From positions 1 through 51,992 of the IMG/VR virus record IMGVR_UViG_3300042923_000406: DNA of 51,992 nucleotides. One strand, given 5' to 3'. Positions 9,281-17,929 of the stretch are shown piece after piece (position 1 is the first letter of the stretch; the number at the start of each line of letters is the position of its first letter). Under the pieces are notes generated by a model, which saw only the letters and a program-made list of their open reading frames with translations, did no database searches and was not told the origin of the DNA. The DNA is from a virus. The translations under genes were made by a program, and so were the position numbers.

Positions 9281-9560
9281 GGCAGCTGGTCTTTGCAGAC
9301 AGGCAGCTGAGAGACTCCGCGCTGGAGACACCCCTGAGAAACAAGCCTCAGAGATTGCAACAACAATGGTATCAAAAGGCTTAATACCTTCAGGGGAGCG
9401 AGAACGCTATTCACAGTATCTCCAAGCGAACCCAGAGAAAATCGCTAGTATGAAGGAAAGTATAGCATCGTTGCCTGCGAGGGTAGACGCCATAGGTGAG
9501 CTTAGCTCGATGCCTGTAAGTGGCTCAAAAGATGCAATGGATTCATTCATTTATAACTAA
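9258..9560 (+). CDS. Small helical head-region protein
   Basis: About 100 residues from GTG 9258, chosen because AAGGAGG lies 8 nt upstream. A longer frame upstream has no ribosome site and lies within the previous gene. The chain is helical and carries IKAAG, EKQAS and EKIAS motif copies. It precedes the decoration-type protein by 33 nt. Possibly a core or scaffold accessory protein; function unknown. Confidence 0.65.
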   Translation: MERELLIKAAGLCRQAAERLRAGDTPEKQASEIATTMVSKGLIPSGERERYSQYLQANPEKIASMKESIASLPARVDAIGELSSMPVSGSKDAMDSFIYN

Positions 9561-9593
9561 GTACGCTAACAGCGTTAAGGAGGACAAGCCACA

Positions 9594-10010
9594 ATGTTTA
9601 ATCTATTAAGTGGTTATGAAACTGCTAACATTAAATCCTACGCCTTCAAAACTGGTGAGGTAATTAAAGACGGCGAATGGGTGGTATTCGATACAGCAAC
9701 AGGTAAGTTGAAGAAACAAGTTGGTGCGTATGACCCTATTACTCAAGGATTGGTAATGCCAGTTTTTGGTGGGAATGACGTACGTTTTGATTCCAAGTTC
9801 ATGGGCGCAGTGAGCTGTGTAACATCTACATCGTTCAGCGGTGAAACTGATGTTGTTCAAGCTGTTACTATTAACCCTGGTGATGCTCTAACTATCCTTG
9901 ATGGTAAGCTTACCAAAGCTACAGTAGCAGAAACAACTGTTGTTGGTACCATCGTAGGATATGCAACAAGACCAAATACTAACGGCGTAATTGAATTTAT
10001 CCGCGCCTAA
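9594..10010 (+). CDS. Capsid decoration/stabilisation-type protein
   Basis: 138 residues, predicted all-beta, with the pattern of small head-stabilising proteins: a VKDGEWVVFDTATGKLKK-like hairpin opening, an acidic loop, then NPGDALTILDGKLTKA and a closing VVGTIVGYAT strand. It lies immediately upstream of the major capsid gene (24 nt gap, same operon), which is the classical decoration-protein position. It has no copies of the Lys-x-Ala motif. A clean AAGGAGG site precedes ATG 9594. Confidence 0.7.
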   Translation: MFNLLSGYETANIKSYAFKTGEVIKDGEWVVFDTATGKLKKQVGAYDPITQGLVMPVFGGNDVRFDSKFMGAVSCVTSTSFSGETDVVQAVTINPGDALTILDGKLTKATVAETTVVGTIVGYATRPNTNGVIEFIRA

Positions 10011-10034
10011 TAAATAAGGGAAGGTGTAGAACAT

Positions 10035-10949
10035 ATGTCTATTATCATGGACCAAAACCAAGCGCTTGTAGATAACCAAGCATTCCTGCACAGCCTTAAC
10101 ACTAAGGGCGTGGAAAAAGCCGCTAGTGCTATGACTGACTTTGTACGTGTAAAGATTCGTGAGGCGTCCTTTGCTCGTAAAATTTTGCCTCCTAAACCTG
10201 TTACTTCAACAGACCTTGTTCAGTCCTTAGATACTGACCAACCAATGCGTATCGTAGAAATGGATAGAATCTCCGAAGCGTATCCTGTTACATTCTTAGA
10301 GCAAGCACATCAACGTTACTACAAAGGTATCAAATTCCCAGTGTACTACCAAAAGTTCATGTCTGAGGAATTTTACAAACCTATCGAAGAAATCATGATG
10401 TACCGCGTGCCTATCAAAACATTGGTACAGGAAAACTACCTAAAAGACTTGCAAATCGCTGAGGATAAGATGTTTATCGACACCATCGATAGAATCATCG
10501 CTGACCGTGAAGCCAAACTTGCTGGTGATGCAGTGTTCACAACAAGTGGTACATTCACTCCTGCTATCTTAGCTGAGGGTATGAAGAAAATCATAAGTAA
10601 AGAGATTCCTATGGGAACCATCCTTATTAATGAACTTGACTTCGTAGACTTACTGAAATTGCAGCAAAATGCCGTTGGTTCTTCTGTAATTGAAGATATC
10701 GTAGTTAACGGTTTCAGCTACACTAAATTGCTAGGTCACACTTTCATCCGTACTACTAAGATGGACGTAGTTAAACCAGGTTCTATCTACTTGTTCACTA
10801 CTCCTGAGTTCTTAGGTGTATTTGATATCTTAACGGATGTTAAAGCTTATATCGAGCAAAAAGGTTCGCACTTACGCTTCCACTTATACGAAACTATCGG
10901 AATTTCCTTTGGTAACGTAAACGGTGTAGCTAAAATTGTACTTCAATAG
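10035..10949 (+). CDS. Major capsid protein (HK97-like fold)
   Basis: 304 residues. A helical N-terminal arm carries VEKAAS near residue 27, a possible maturation-cleavage point. The E-loop and P-domain pattern follows (FARKILPPKPVT, then a long helix around FIDTIDRIIADREAKL) and an A-domain-like ending GISFGNVNGVAKIVLQ. Length, position downstream of protease, scaffold-like and decoration genes, and smooth codon use all fit the main coat protein. The start is ATG 10035 after GGAAGGTG. A stable hairpin follows the stop. Cleavage at VEKAAS is inference. Confidence 0.8.
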   Translation: MSIIMDQNQALVDNQAFLHSLNTKGVEKAASAMTDFVRVKIREASFARKILPPKPVTSTDLVQSLDTDQPMRIVEMDRISEAYPVTFLEQAHQRYYKGIKFPVYYQKFMSEEFYKPIEEIMMYRVPIKTLVQENYLKDLQIAEDKMFIDTIDRIIADREAKLAGDAVFTTSGTFTPAILAEGMKKIISKEIPMGTILINELDFVDLLKLQQNAVGSSVIEDIVVNGFSYTKLLGHTFIRTTKMDVVKPGSIYLFTTPEFLGVFDILTDVKAYIEQKGSHLRFHLYETIGISFGNVNGVAKIVLQ

Positions 10950-10961
10950 TATAAAGTGTTA

Positions 10962-10985
10962 GAGGGGTTCCGCGTTGGACCCCTC
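10962..10985 (+). terminator. Hairpin after the capsid gene (weak terminator or mRNA stabiliser)
   Basis: A 9-bp stem (GAGGGGTTC with GGACCCCTC) and CGCGTT loop start 12 nt after the capsid stop. Only a short T run follows, so it may attenuate transcription or protect capsid mRNA rather than terminate fully. Confidence 0.55.
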
Positions 10986-11016
10986 GACCTTTAAGTAAGA
11001 AAGGACGGGTATAAAC

Positions 11017-11340
11017 ATGTTCGTAACTAATTTAGCCAACCATCCCCTCGGAGTAGACGGTATCGTCATTCTTAAACCTGGGGAAGAAAGTAGATATATC
11101 GAAGAAACCGAAGACTTGGTTAGCCGTGTTGAGCGCCTTAAAGGTGTAGGTCTAGTGACTGTAAAGTACGAAGAGGGACTAGTTAAAGACGGACTACCTA
11201 CAGAGTTAGAACCAGAAGTTAAGGTTACAGTAACACCTGAACCTGAGACAGAAGTTGTAACTGAGACTAAGGTAGTAACTACAGCCAAGGAGGAGCCTAC
11301 TGCTAAACCAAAAGCACGAGGTGTTAGAGGTGCAAAGTAA
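11017..11340 (+). CDS. Hypothetical protein with Thr/Glu/Pro-rich C-terminus
   Basis: 107 residues. The first 60 look like a small beta domain (HPLGVDGIVILKPGEES). The rest is a low-complexity Val/Thr/Glu/Pro/Lys tail ending in a basic patch. The domain start resembles short phage proteins found next to capsid genes, but I do not recognise a family. The end overlaps the GTG start of the following gene. Confidence 0.6.
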   Translation: MFVTNLANHPLGVDGIVILKPGEESRYIEETEDLVSRVERLKGVGLVTVKYEEGLVKDGLPTELEPEVKVTVTPEPETEVVTETKVVTTAKEEPTAKPKARGVRGAK

Positions 11341-11656
11341 ACTTGATAAGTATGCATCTGAGGCTTGCAGCTTAGTGCTAAAAAAACAAGCGGAAGAAGA
11401 GGCTCAGACATATGCAGGTTCAGGCTTCAAAAATGGAATTATCGGTGGTGCTACGCTCGGTGTAGCTTACCCCTTATACAACTGGGCAGCAAGAGGCGTA
11501 AAACCTGGTCTACCAAGGTCGAAAGGCTCAGTGGTAGGTGCGCTAATAAAAGGTTCTTTATCAACATCCCTACTGGGTGGTGTTGTTGGTGGTCTAGGTG
11601 GCGGAATGGTAAAACGTAAAGCGCAGCCTACACAAGAACAAAGTTACTATGTATAA
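11330..11656 (+). CDS. Small hydrophobic Gly-rich protein
   Basis: 108 residues from GTG 11330, preceded by GAGGTGTTAGAG; GTG 11321 is a possible alternative. After a charged N-terminus with DKYASEA and KKQAEEE, there are two hydrophobic Gly-rich segments (around GIIGGATLGVAYPLYNWAA and LLGGVVGGLGGG). It may associate with membranes or form helical bundles. It belongs to the run of glycine-rich proteins between capsid and neck genes. Confidence 0.6.
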   Translation: MQSKLDKYASEACSLVLKKQAEEEAQTYAGSGFKNGIIGGATLGVAYPLYNWAARGVKPGLPRSKGSVVGALIKGSLSTSLLGGVVGGLGGGMVKRKAQPTQEQSYYV

Positions 11657-11673
11657 CACGGAGGTTGACATAA

Positions 11674-12615
11674 ATGTCGCAACTACTTGAAATGGCGATG
11701 CTTGCCAAGAAGGCGGCTGCCGCAGACCCAGAGGCTAGCGACGCCGTACAACATCTTACACGCAGTCAAGCTGCTAAAATGATGGGTGCAGGTGGAGCCG
11801 CTATTGGCGCTGTTACTGGGGCAATTAGAGGTGTATCACAAGGTCCTGCTGGCGCAGTTAAAGGCGCTTTAGGTGGCGCTGTTACGGGTGGTGTTGGCTC
11901 AGCAGTAGCTGGAGCAGTACTAGGTAAAGGTGTAGAGGTTACAGATGATGCACACGAAACTGGAACTAATGTAAGTAAACGCTACGGCGAATACGTAGGT
12001 AAAGGTCTAGGCGCATTAGGCGTACTCGGTGGAGCAGCAGCTGGTGCCGTAGCAAAAGGGTTACCAGGAGCACTTGCAGGAGCAGCACTTGGTGGCGCTG
12101 CATACGGAGGTTTAGGATACGTCGGCGGGCGTGTTGGTGGTTACATGGACGGACGCGTAGGACACACAATTGTAGGTAAAACTAAGGAGGCTTCCGAAAT
12201 GATTACTATGGACGATATTCAGTTAGCTAAAACTGCTGCTGAGGAACTATACAATGAGGCTATTGCTGAGGCTAATGAAAAAATTGCTTTCGCACAAATG
12301 TTATTCAACGAAGCAAATGGTGCAGAACACGCTGTAAAAGTGGCTCAAGATAACGGCCCTGCTATTGGCGTTCCTTACATAGACCAAGTCAAAACGCCTG
12401 CTGGTGCAGCTGCTTTAGGCGCTGGCGCTGGAGTGGGCGGCGTACTTGGGTACATGAAGAACCCTAGTGCTGTAGGTGCAGTTGGTGGTGGAGTACTTGG
12501 TGCTGGTGTAGTAGCTGGTGCTGGTGCACTTAAATCATTCATTGACCAACACAGAATGGCTCGTGCACAGCAACACGCACAGCAAATGGGCAACCTAGAA
12601 CGCGCTGGACAATAA
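11674..12615 (+). CDS. Glycine-zipper membrane-active protein, probable internal virion protein
   Basis: 313 residues. Two blocks (about 35-170 and 240-290) are full of GxxxG-type glycine zippers with Ala and Val, able to pack into membrane-spanning helices. A charged helical linker with KEASE, LAKTAAEE, EKIAF and VKVAQ motifs separates them. Such proteins in phages often form part of the DNA-ejection apparatus or the cargo packed inside the head; that role is inferred. An intrinsic terminator follows at 12630. The start has a GGAGGTTGACATAA ribosome region. Confidence 0.7.
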   Translation: MSQLLEMAMLAKKAAAADPEASDAVQHLTRSQAAKMMGAGGAAIGAVTGAIRGVSQGPAGAVKGALGGAVTGGVGSAVAGAVLGKGVEVTDDAHETGTNVSKRYGEYVGKGLGALGVLGGAAAGAVAKGLPGALAGAALGGAAYGGLGYVGGRVGGYMDGRVGHTIVGKTKEASEMITMDDIQLAKTAAEELYNEAIAEANEKIAFAQMLFNEANGAEHAVKVAQDNGPAIGVPYIDQVKTPAGAAALGAGAGVGGVLGYMKNPSAVGAVGGGVLGAGVVAGAGALKSFIDQHRMARAQQHAQQMGNLERAGQ

Positions 12616-12629
12616 GATAAACAATGTAA

Positions 12630-12664
12630 AGGCCGCTGCTGGCTAATCGGCGGCGGTCTTTTTT
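12630..12664 (+). terminator. Rho-independent terminator
   Basis: A 10-bp GC-rich stem (AGGCCGCTGC with GGCGGCGGTCT, two G-T pairs) and a 10-nt loop run into TTTTTT. It follows the glycine-zipper gene. No promoter box was seen before the next gene, so read-through is probably partial. Confidence 0.85.
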
Positions 12665-12684
12665 AATATTGATTGGAGGTTGCT

Positions 12685-14502
12685 ATGGACATACAGAATT
12701 TTAGTATAAAAGTCGCTGACTTTGTAGATAGCTGGCATTACCCTTTGGATGAAGACAGACACGTAAATGCCCCACTGAAAAATCCTACACTAGGTAACGT
12801 ATTAGGTAATGCAGCCGCAGGTACTGTTATTGGCGGTGCTCTAGGTGTAGTACCAAGTATCTTCTTGGGTAATAAAGCTGTAGGATTAGGAGCATTAGCT
12901 GGCGCAGGTATTGGTGCATACGCTGGTATAGAGAGTAACAAGGCACGTAGTAAAGACCTAGAAGACCCAGAATCTGCGTACACTAGGCGCTCAAACCAAT
13001 TTAAGCATCATATACTACCAGCCTTACAACAGCAGGAGCATGAGTACATACAGGCTATAGAGGATAATGCTTATAGTCACTCACAGCATGCATACGGTGC
13101 CGCTATACAGGGTGGTATAGGTGCGATGCACGCTTATAAGTCAGTGAAGCGAGAAGATAATGGTAGGGTATCAATAGACCCATATAGTGCCGCTATAACA
13201 GCTAACATGGCACATGAAACATATAAGAAGCAACAACTTGCTAAAGCGCAGAAAGAGGAATATAATAGACGTAAGAACACACCCCAAGAGGACTTAGCTC
13301 TAGAAGAACAAGCTGTACGTGAGAGATATAGAGCACTGCACCCCGACAGACGAGAGGCTGAGTACGAAAGGGTAGTATTTGGCTCACAACCATCTAGATT
13401 AGCAAAGAGTGCTAGCATACTAGGTAAGATGACTACTTCTGGTAAGATAGTAGGCGCGGCGTCCGCGTTAGGCGCAACGGCAGGTGTAGGGTATCATTTG
13501 GGAAGAGGTGTACAGATAGTGAAGCAGTCACAGGCTAAGACAGCAGGCGTACGTGAGGCATTCAGCAAGTACTTAGCAAACCTTAAAGGTGTAAATGTCA
13601 GCTCTGCAAAAGAAAAACTTAGAACAGCTTCTGTTAAATTAGATGTAGCCAAGATAAATAATGACGCGCATAACGCCGTTTTTGGAAATGTATTTGGAGG
13701 CGCTAGACAAGGCGGTGGTGTAGCTGACCATTTTATTCGTAATATGAATAAACAACATGCTGATAACTTAGCAGGAGCTGAGCAGGCATTTAACTCAGCT
13801 AAGGGTCACTATGATAGTACATTAAATTCACACCTAAAGGCTGTAGGTGGTACCGCAGTAGGTATAGGCGCGGTAGTTGGAGGAGGAGCATATATGAACA
13901 GTAATAAAACAGAGAAGTTAGCTTCTAGGGCAGTAGAGTTAGTAAACGGTAAAACAGTTACAGATAAAGCTAAGCAATTAGTAGAGAGTGGATTCAAAGG
14001 TAAGGACTTTGCAGGAAAGAAAGCACCATACATAAACGTTAATTCTCGTAGTTTAAGTGCTAAAGCTATGGCTATTCTAGGCACAGGTGCGGCTGCATCA
14101 GGAGCTATCGCTGCATACAACGCTCACAAAGATAATAAGGCACAAGCTGAGAAAAGCGCAGGGATTGTAGAGAGAGCTAACCAGTTCTTAAATAATGATA
14201 AGCCTAAAGGAATGGACTCTGAGAAAGTAGCGAGCTTCTTATCTACAGCAGCCAAGTTTGTAACTAAGAACCCAACTAGAGCTTTAGCTACCGCAGGAGC
14301 TGGCGTAGGCGCTGTATCTGGTGCAGCCGCTGCTGGTGATGGCAACCGTGTTCAAGGTGCTATTACAGGTGGTGCAGTCGGTGGTGCTCTCGGAGCCGCT
14401 GGTGGTAAGTACATGGCTAGTAAGGCAAACCCTGACATTGGTAAGTTAAAGTCATTTGCACCTAACCAAATTGCAGCTCAGAATATGACATCTAAAGTTT
14501 AG
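12685..14502 (+). CDS. Large glycine-zipper protein, probable internal virion/ejection protein
   Basis: About 605 residues from ATG 12685 after TTGGAGGTTGCT. Hydrophobic glycine-zipper segments occur near residues 35-80, 255-275, 385-400, 460-475 and 535-580, separated by charged helical spacers. Motif copies IKVAD, AKSAS, AKTAG, EKLAS, EKSAG and EKVAS sit at the spacer-zipper borders, which is what would be expected if a protease trims the spacers. Predicted function: packaged with or within the head and inserted into the host envelope at infection. This is inferred from composition; no family is recognised. Confidence 0.7.
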   Translation: MDIQNFSIKVADFVDSWHYPLDEDRHVNAPLKNPTLGNVLGNAAAGTVIGGALGVVPSIFLGNKAVGLGALAGAGIGAYAGIESNKARSKDLEDPESAYTRRSNQFKHHILPALQQQEHEYIQAIEDNAYSHSQHAYGAAIQGGIGAMHAYKSVKREDNGRVSIDPYSAAITANMAHETYKKQQLAKAQKEEYNRRKNTPQEDLALEEQAVRERYRALHPDRREAEYERVVFGSQPSRLAKSASILGKMTTSGKIVGAASALGATAGVGYHLGRGVQIVKQSQAKTAGVREAFSKYLANLKGVNVSSAKEKLRTASVKLDVAKINNDAHNAVFGNVFGGARQGGGVADHFIRNMNKQHADNLAGAEQAFNSAKGHYDSTLNSHLKAVGGTAVGIGAVVGGGAYMNSNKTEKLASRAVELVNGKTVTDKAKQLVESGFKGKDFAGKKAPYINVNSRSLSAKAMAILGTGAAASGAIAAYNAHKDNKAQAEKSAGIVERANQFLNNDKPKGMDSEKVASFLSTAAKFVTKNPTRALATAGAGVGAVSGAAAAGDGNRVQGAITGGAVGGALGAAGGKYMASKANPDIGKLKSFAPNQIAAQNMTSKV

Positions 14503-14514
14503 GAGGATTAGCGT

Positions 14515-14928
14515 ATGCCCGTTATAACTGTAGACGATGTTCGTCTCTACCTTATGGATTTCGAAGATGTTAATATACCCCTTATGATTGAGTATCTTAG
14601 GGACGAGGATATACAGAAGTGCATAGACGAAACTGTATACGACTTTAATGAGACTCCTCCGATACTATATAGACAGTATACGCTAGAGGACTTCCCCTTT
14701 AAGAAGTTACTCCTTGATGGTGCAGTCGTAGAAGCCCTTAAGCTTACAGTGCTTAAGGAGCTTCGCGGCGAGATGCAGTACAACGATGGGGGCATAGCCT
14801 CCTCCGTGTACTATAAGAGTCCTCAGTTTACTGCACTTCGCCAAGAATACGAGCAGAAGTACGAGATAGATAAGCAGCGTCGTAAGAAGCACTTAAATAT
14901 AGAGATGTGCTACGGAGGTACAAACTAA
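14515..14928 (+). CDS. Probable head-tail connector/neck-region protein
   Basis: 137 residues, all-helical, beginning with TVDDVRLYLMDF, the layout of small connector or adaptor proteins that line up after capsid genes. The chain ends in a basic helix (KQRRKKH) and contains no Lys-x-Ala motif. It starts at ATG 14515 after AGGAGGATTAGC, and its stop overlaps the next ATG. The connector call comes from length, fold impression and position, so it is tentative. Confidence 0.55.
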   Translation: MPVITVDDVRLYLMDFEDVNIPLMIEYLRDEDIQKCIDETVYDFNETPPILYRQYTLEDFPFKKLLLDGAVVEALKLTVLKELRGEMQYNDGGIASSVYYKSPQFTALRQEYEQKYEIDKQRRKKHLNIEMCYGGTN

Positions 14929-15524
14929 TGAATTTCTTTGAAAAGGTAGCGGCATTCTCAGGTAAATATGGCTCTAAAGAGCATGAGGACTATGTAGCTA
15001 AGTGGATGCCACAACATCCCTCTTTCATACCTGGTACTGAGTACGGTATAACCGAAGACGAAGCTAGGCATTTATTTAGTAAAGACACGAAGCAGTCACA
15101 TGCTACGGCTGAGCATGCTGAGAAATACTGGAATGACATAGCCGCTAAGCAGCAGTTTAAAAAACAAGCATCTGAGTACCTAGACTTAGCCACGTACCCT
15201 AACCACGTAGTCAACGCTGCGTACAACATATACTCACAGTTACCAGAGAAAAGCGCGAGCTTAGTACTAGGTGCTATGGATAGTACTACAGACGAAAATG
15301 CTAAACTAGCGTTCGAGGTTGTCGCGGCTGTATTGATTAAACAAGCTAACCCATTAGCGGCTGTAGGTAGTGCGGTAGGTGGAGCGTTATCTAGTGCTGC
15401 TAAACACGTAGGACTACACGGAGCTTTCGGTGCTGTATCTTTGGCCCCTAAGTTAACTCAGAAAACAGACAGCATATCCCAGGGAAGTAAAGTAACGCAA
15501 CCAATGGAAGGAGTGGCACACTAA
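14928..15524 (+). CDS. Hypothetical virion-type protein with Lys-x-Ala motifs
   Basis: 198 residues from ATG 14928, overlapping the previous TAA, with CGGAGGTACAAACTA upstream. The protein opens FFEKVAAFSG and later has KKQASE, EKSAS, AKLAF and IKQAN, so it belongs to the motif-bearing group. A short hydrophobic Gly/Ala patch lies near residue 150. The ATG of the following gene overlaps its stop. No family is recognised. Confidence 0.65.
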   Translation: MNFFEKVAAFSGKYGSKEHEDYVAKWMPQHPSFIPGTEYGITEDEARHLFSKDTKQSHATAEHAEKYWNDIAAKQQFKKQASEYLDLATYPNHVVNAAYNIYSQLPEKSASLVLGAMDSTTDENAKLAFEVVAAVLIKQANPLAAVGSAVGGALSSAAKHVGLHGAFGAVSLAPKLTQKTDSISQGSKVTQPMEGVAH

Positions 15525-15910
15525 TGAGCGCTAACCTACAGATATATACGAAACCAACATGTTTACCGTCTGAGGAGCTAATAGTAGCTGGTACGGACTA
15601 CGACCTTACTATAGGGCCTAGCACTGGGTTAGACGGGGATACAGGTGACAGAGCAGACATCGTTTTATACATAAAAAACACGGGTGATAAACCTGCTATA
15701 GATATACGTCTCTCAAAGGATAACGATGTAGCGGATTTAGCTGAATTTAGGTTATCAACTGTTACAACGTATGCAAAGAACAATGTTAGTCTAGGCGACC
15801 TTCTACCTACAGAGGTTATGGCGCTATACGTACGTGTCACCGTTACTAAAGGTACGGTAGCAGCTCTTGTTGCACCTAACTTTACATTTAAGTTTAAGAG
15901 TCTACCTTAA
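15524..15910 (+). CDS. Hypothetical beta-rich structural protein
   Basis: 128 residues, predicted all-beta: alternating hydrophobic strands such as IVLYIKNTGDKPAIDIRLS and ALYVRVTVTKGT look like an immunoglobulin-type or jelly-roll domain. It starts by ATG overlap with the preceding TAA, so translation is probably coupled. A neck, tail-completion or decoration role is possible but not shown by sequence. Confidence 0.6.
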   Translation: MSANLQIYTKPTCLPSEELIVAGTDYDLTIGPSTGLDGDTGDRADIVLYIKNTGDKPAIDIRLSKDNDVADLAEFRLSTVTTYAKNNVSLGDLLPTEVMALYVRVTVTKGTVAALVAPNFTFKFKSLP

Positions 15911-15922
15911 GGAGGTGCACTT

Positions 15923-16207
15923 ATGAGTACTATTAATCCCCACCCACAGGGTTCAGTATATGGTCGCGACCCCTACTATACAACCCTATACGGGCAGGAA
16001 GCTTTAGAGGACAGACAAGTTGTAGTACACGCTAATATTAGTATCATAGGTGGCTTTAAGCGGGTAGTACACGCCAAGTACCGTATAAAGGCGAGATACA
16101 GTGGTTCAGAGGCAAGCATTGAGGACGTATACTCATACGCTACCGTAAGGTATATGATGCTCGGCTGCCTCGACGGCCCTATATTCCCACATAAAACTGA
16201 GGCGTAG
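15923..16207 (+). CDS. Hypothetical small neck/tail-region protein
   Basis: 94 residues with strong AAGGAGGTGCACTT before ATG 15923. Beta-rich, with Arg and Tyr clusters (RYRIKARYSG after FKRVVHAK). It lies in the neck gene run between connector-like and sheath genes. No recognised family. Confidence 0.6.
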   Translation: MSTINPHPQGSVYGRDPYYTTLYGQEALEDRQVVVHANISIIGGFKRVVHAKYRIKARYSGSEASIEDVYSYATVRYMMLGCLDGPIFPHKTEA

Positions 16208-16218
16208 GTGATAACTTT

Positions 16219-17106
16219 ATGGCTACTGTAATTGAACTAATATCTAGAACTGTGCAGGTTACATACGTTACTGACGAAGGTTGCGTATTAGTTAATGCTA
16301 AAGGTAAATTAAAGGTAGAGCCTATTACTGCTAGGACTTCGAAGATTATGTGGAGAGACATACCTGTAACAGACACAGAAGAGGTGTTCTACATACAAAA
16401 GTCAGGTAGTCCTACTAGTGGTTGGGTTACGATAGGCAGAGCAACCATATTGGACTCTGCTTTCGTAGACGAATATGCTAATAACACAATGAACAGGCAC
16501 GATGTAGAGTACTATAGAATACTTGCGCCAACGTCGCTATACGTTATAGGCATTGCTAAAGTTGAAGGCTTTATAGATTTATATGGCGCAGAAATAGCAC
16601 GTAGGCATAGTATAATTCTTAGACGAGGTCTAGGCGGTAATAAGACTTACGTATTTATAAAGGTGCGTAAAGGTCCAAGATGCCCAGATTGCTGGGATGA
16701 AATACTTCAACAACGTTCTAGAACCCAATGTGAGACATGTGACGACACAGGCTACATAGGAGGCTACTATAACCCTATAAAGACTTTTGTGTCATTTGGC
16801 CCTGAGCCAATAGCTATTCAGGATGAATTGGACGGTCCTACTACCGCACCAGATACGGTAACTGCTTGGACGAGCAACTACCCGTTACTCAACGTAAGCG
16901 ACCTAATATACGAACCCAAAGGTGGTAGGTTTTGGGAAGTAACACAGAATAATATTACTATGCATAAGCGTGTAGTAACAAAGCAGGAACTATCACTTGT
17001 TAAACAGGAAGGCGATGACCCTGTACTGCGCTTAATACACCGCATTCCTGAGGAGGTAGATGAATATGGGCAAAGCATTTTCCAAGATGACACCCCGTAT
17101 CGCTAG
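16219..17106 (+). CDS. Hypothetical neck/tail-completion protein with a zinc-knuckle insert
   Basis: 295 residues. The N-terminal half is beta-rich. At about residues 154-175 two CxxC pairs (CPDC and CETC, 16 residues apart) form a likely zinc knuckle, set between KVRKGPR and a GYIGGYYNP turn. Position before the tail sheath suggests a head-closure or tail-terminator neighbour. Comparable Cys-knuckle proteins occur in neck regions of large myophages as I recall them, but I cannot name the family. Its last 41 nt overlap the next gene. Confidence 0.6.
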   Translation: MATVIELISRTVQVTYVTDEGCVLVNAKGKLKVEPITARTSKIMWRDIPVTDTEEVFYIQKSGSPTSGWVTIGRATILDSAFVDEYANNTMNRHDVEYYRILAPTSLYVIGIAKVEGFIDLYGAEIARRHSIILRRGLGGNKTYVFIKVRKGPRCPDCWDEILQQRSRTQCETCDDTGYIGGYYNPIKTFVSFGPEPIAIQDELDGPTTAPDTVTAWTSNYPLLNVSDLIYEPKGGRFWEVTQNNITMHKRVVTKQELSLVKQEGDDPVLRLIHRIPEEVDEYGQSIFQDDTPYR

Positions 17107-17875
17107 GGTGTTTACTATAGTAGCATTACAAAACTATATGGCACACCACCCTGAGTATCCGTGGAACCCTGATAGAGGTAAGACTGCACTATTTATACAG
17201 AGTGACTTCGCCAAGGATGCAAAACATCAGAACGTTGACCCTATAATAGTTGTGGAGGGTAGTGGTATAAACTACTCCCAAACAGGGTTAACAAACAATA
17301 TGGCTAACTTCACAGTGGATAATTTATACCAAATGCAGACACATCATCAGTTTCTTGCAGAGAGTAGCATTAATATACACTGTATGTGTACGTCCAGTGA
17401 CGCCGCTGAGGAGCTTGGTTTTGAGGTTGCAATGTTTGTGCAGTCTCTGCGCTTAATAGCCGCTGAGATGATACAGTTTCAGCATATAACAATGCCACAG
17501 CAATCTAAGGCGCAAGCAGTAGCTCGCAATGACTGGACAGGTAAATTCGACTCCATTGTGTCCTTTGGGTACAGCTTCGCACTTAGACGTAGACATACCC
17601 CTGTAGACAAGGGCGAGCTTCTAAAAATGATAGAGTTCTACCTAACACATCCTTTAGACACACCTATGCCTGGAGACAAAGACGCAGAAGGTAACCCTGT
17701 TAATATTGGTAACGAACCTGGAAATAAAGGTGGTACTAATACTGGTGGTCAGAACGGCAACTGGGGTGGAACAGGCGGTACTAATGACGAAGCTAACGCG
17801 GATGGTATAGATGATGGCTACGTTACCCTTGAGATGAAAATATCCAAGGATGACATCATTGTGGGTGAAAATTAG
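17066..17875 (+). CDS. Hypothetical neck/tail-terminator-region protein with Gly/Asn-rich tail
   Basis: About 269 residues from ATG 17066, preferred over ATG 17060 because GAGGAGG then lies 9 nt upstream. The first 195 residues are alpha/beta and compact. Residues 205-245 are a flexible Gly/Asn/Thr/Asp linker with GGTNTGGQNGNWGG-like runs, followed by a short amphipathic end. It is the last gene before the sheath promoter box. Tail-terminator or baseplate-attachment roles are possible; not demonstrated. Confidence 0.6.
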   Translation: MGKAFSKMTPRIARVFTIVALQNYMAHHPEYPWNPDRGKTALFIQSDFAKDAKHQNVDPIIVVEGSGINYSQTGLTNNMANFTVDNLYQMQTHHQFLAESSINIHCMCTSSDAAEELGFEVAMFVQSLRLIAAEMIQFQHITMPQQSKAQAVARNDWTGKFDSIVSFGYSFALRRRHTPVDKGELLKMIEFYLTHPLDTPMPGDKDAEGNPVNIGNEPGNKGGTNTGGQNGNWGGTGGTNDEANADGIDDGYVTLEMKISKDDIIVGEN

Positions 17876-17892
17876 GTATAATAGTACGTAAG
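17872..17892 (+). promoter_or_regulatory. Late-type promoter box, copy 3 (before tail sheath)
   Basis: TTAGGTATAATAGT followed by ACGTAAG, overlapping the stop of the preceding gene and 38 nt before the sheath start. It matches the copies at 1336 and 7836 in all but two or three positions. It is placed where a separate tail transcript would begin. Confidence 0.7.
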
Positions 17893-17929
17893 GTTAATTT
17901 TTAAAATATCTAAAGGTAGGTGTACATAA

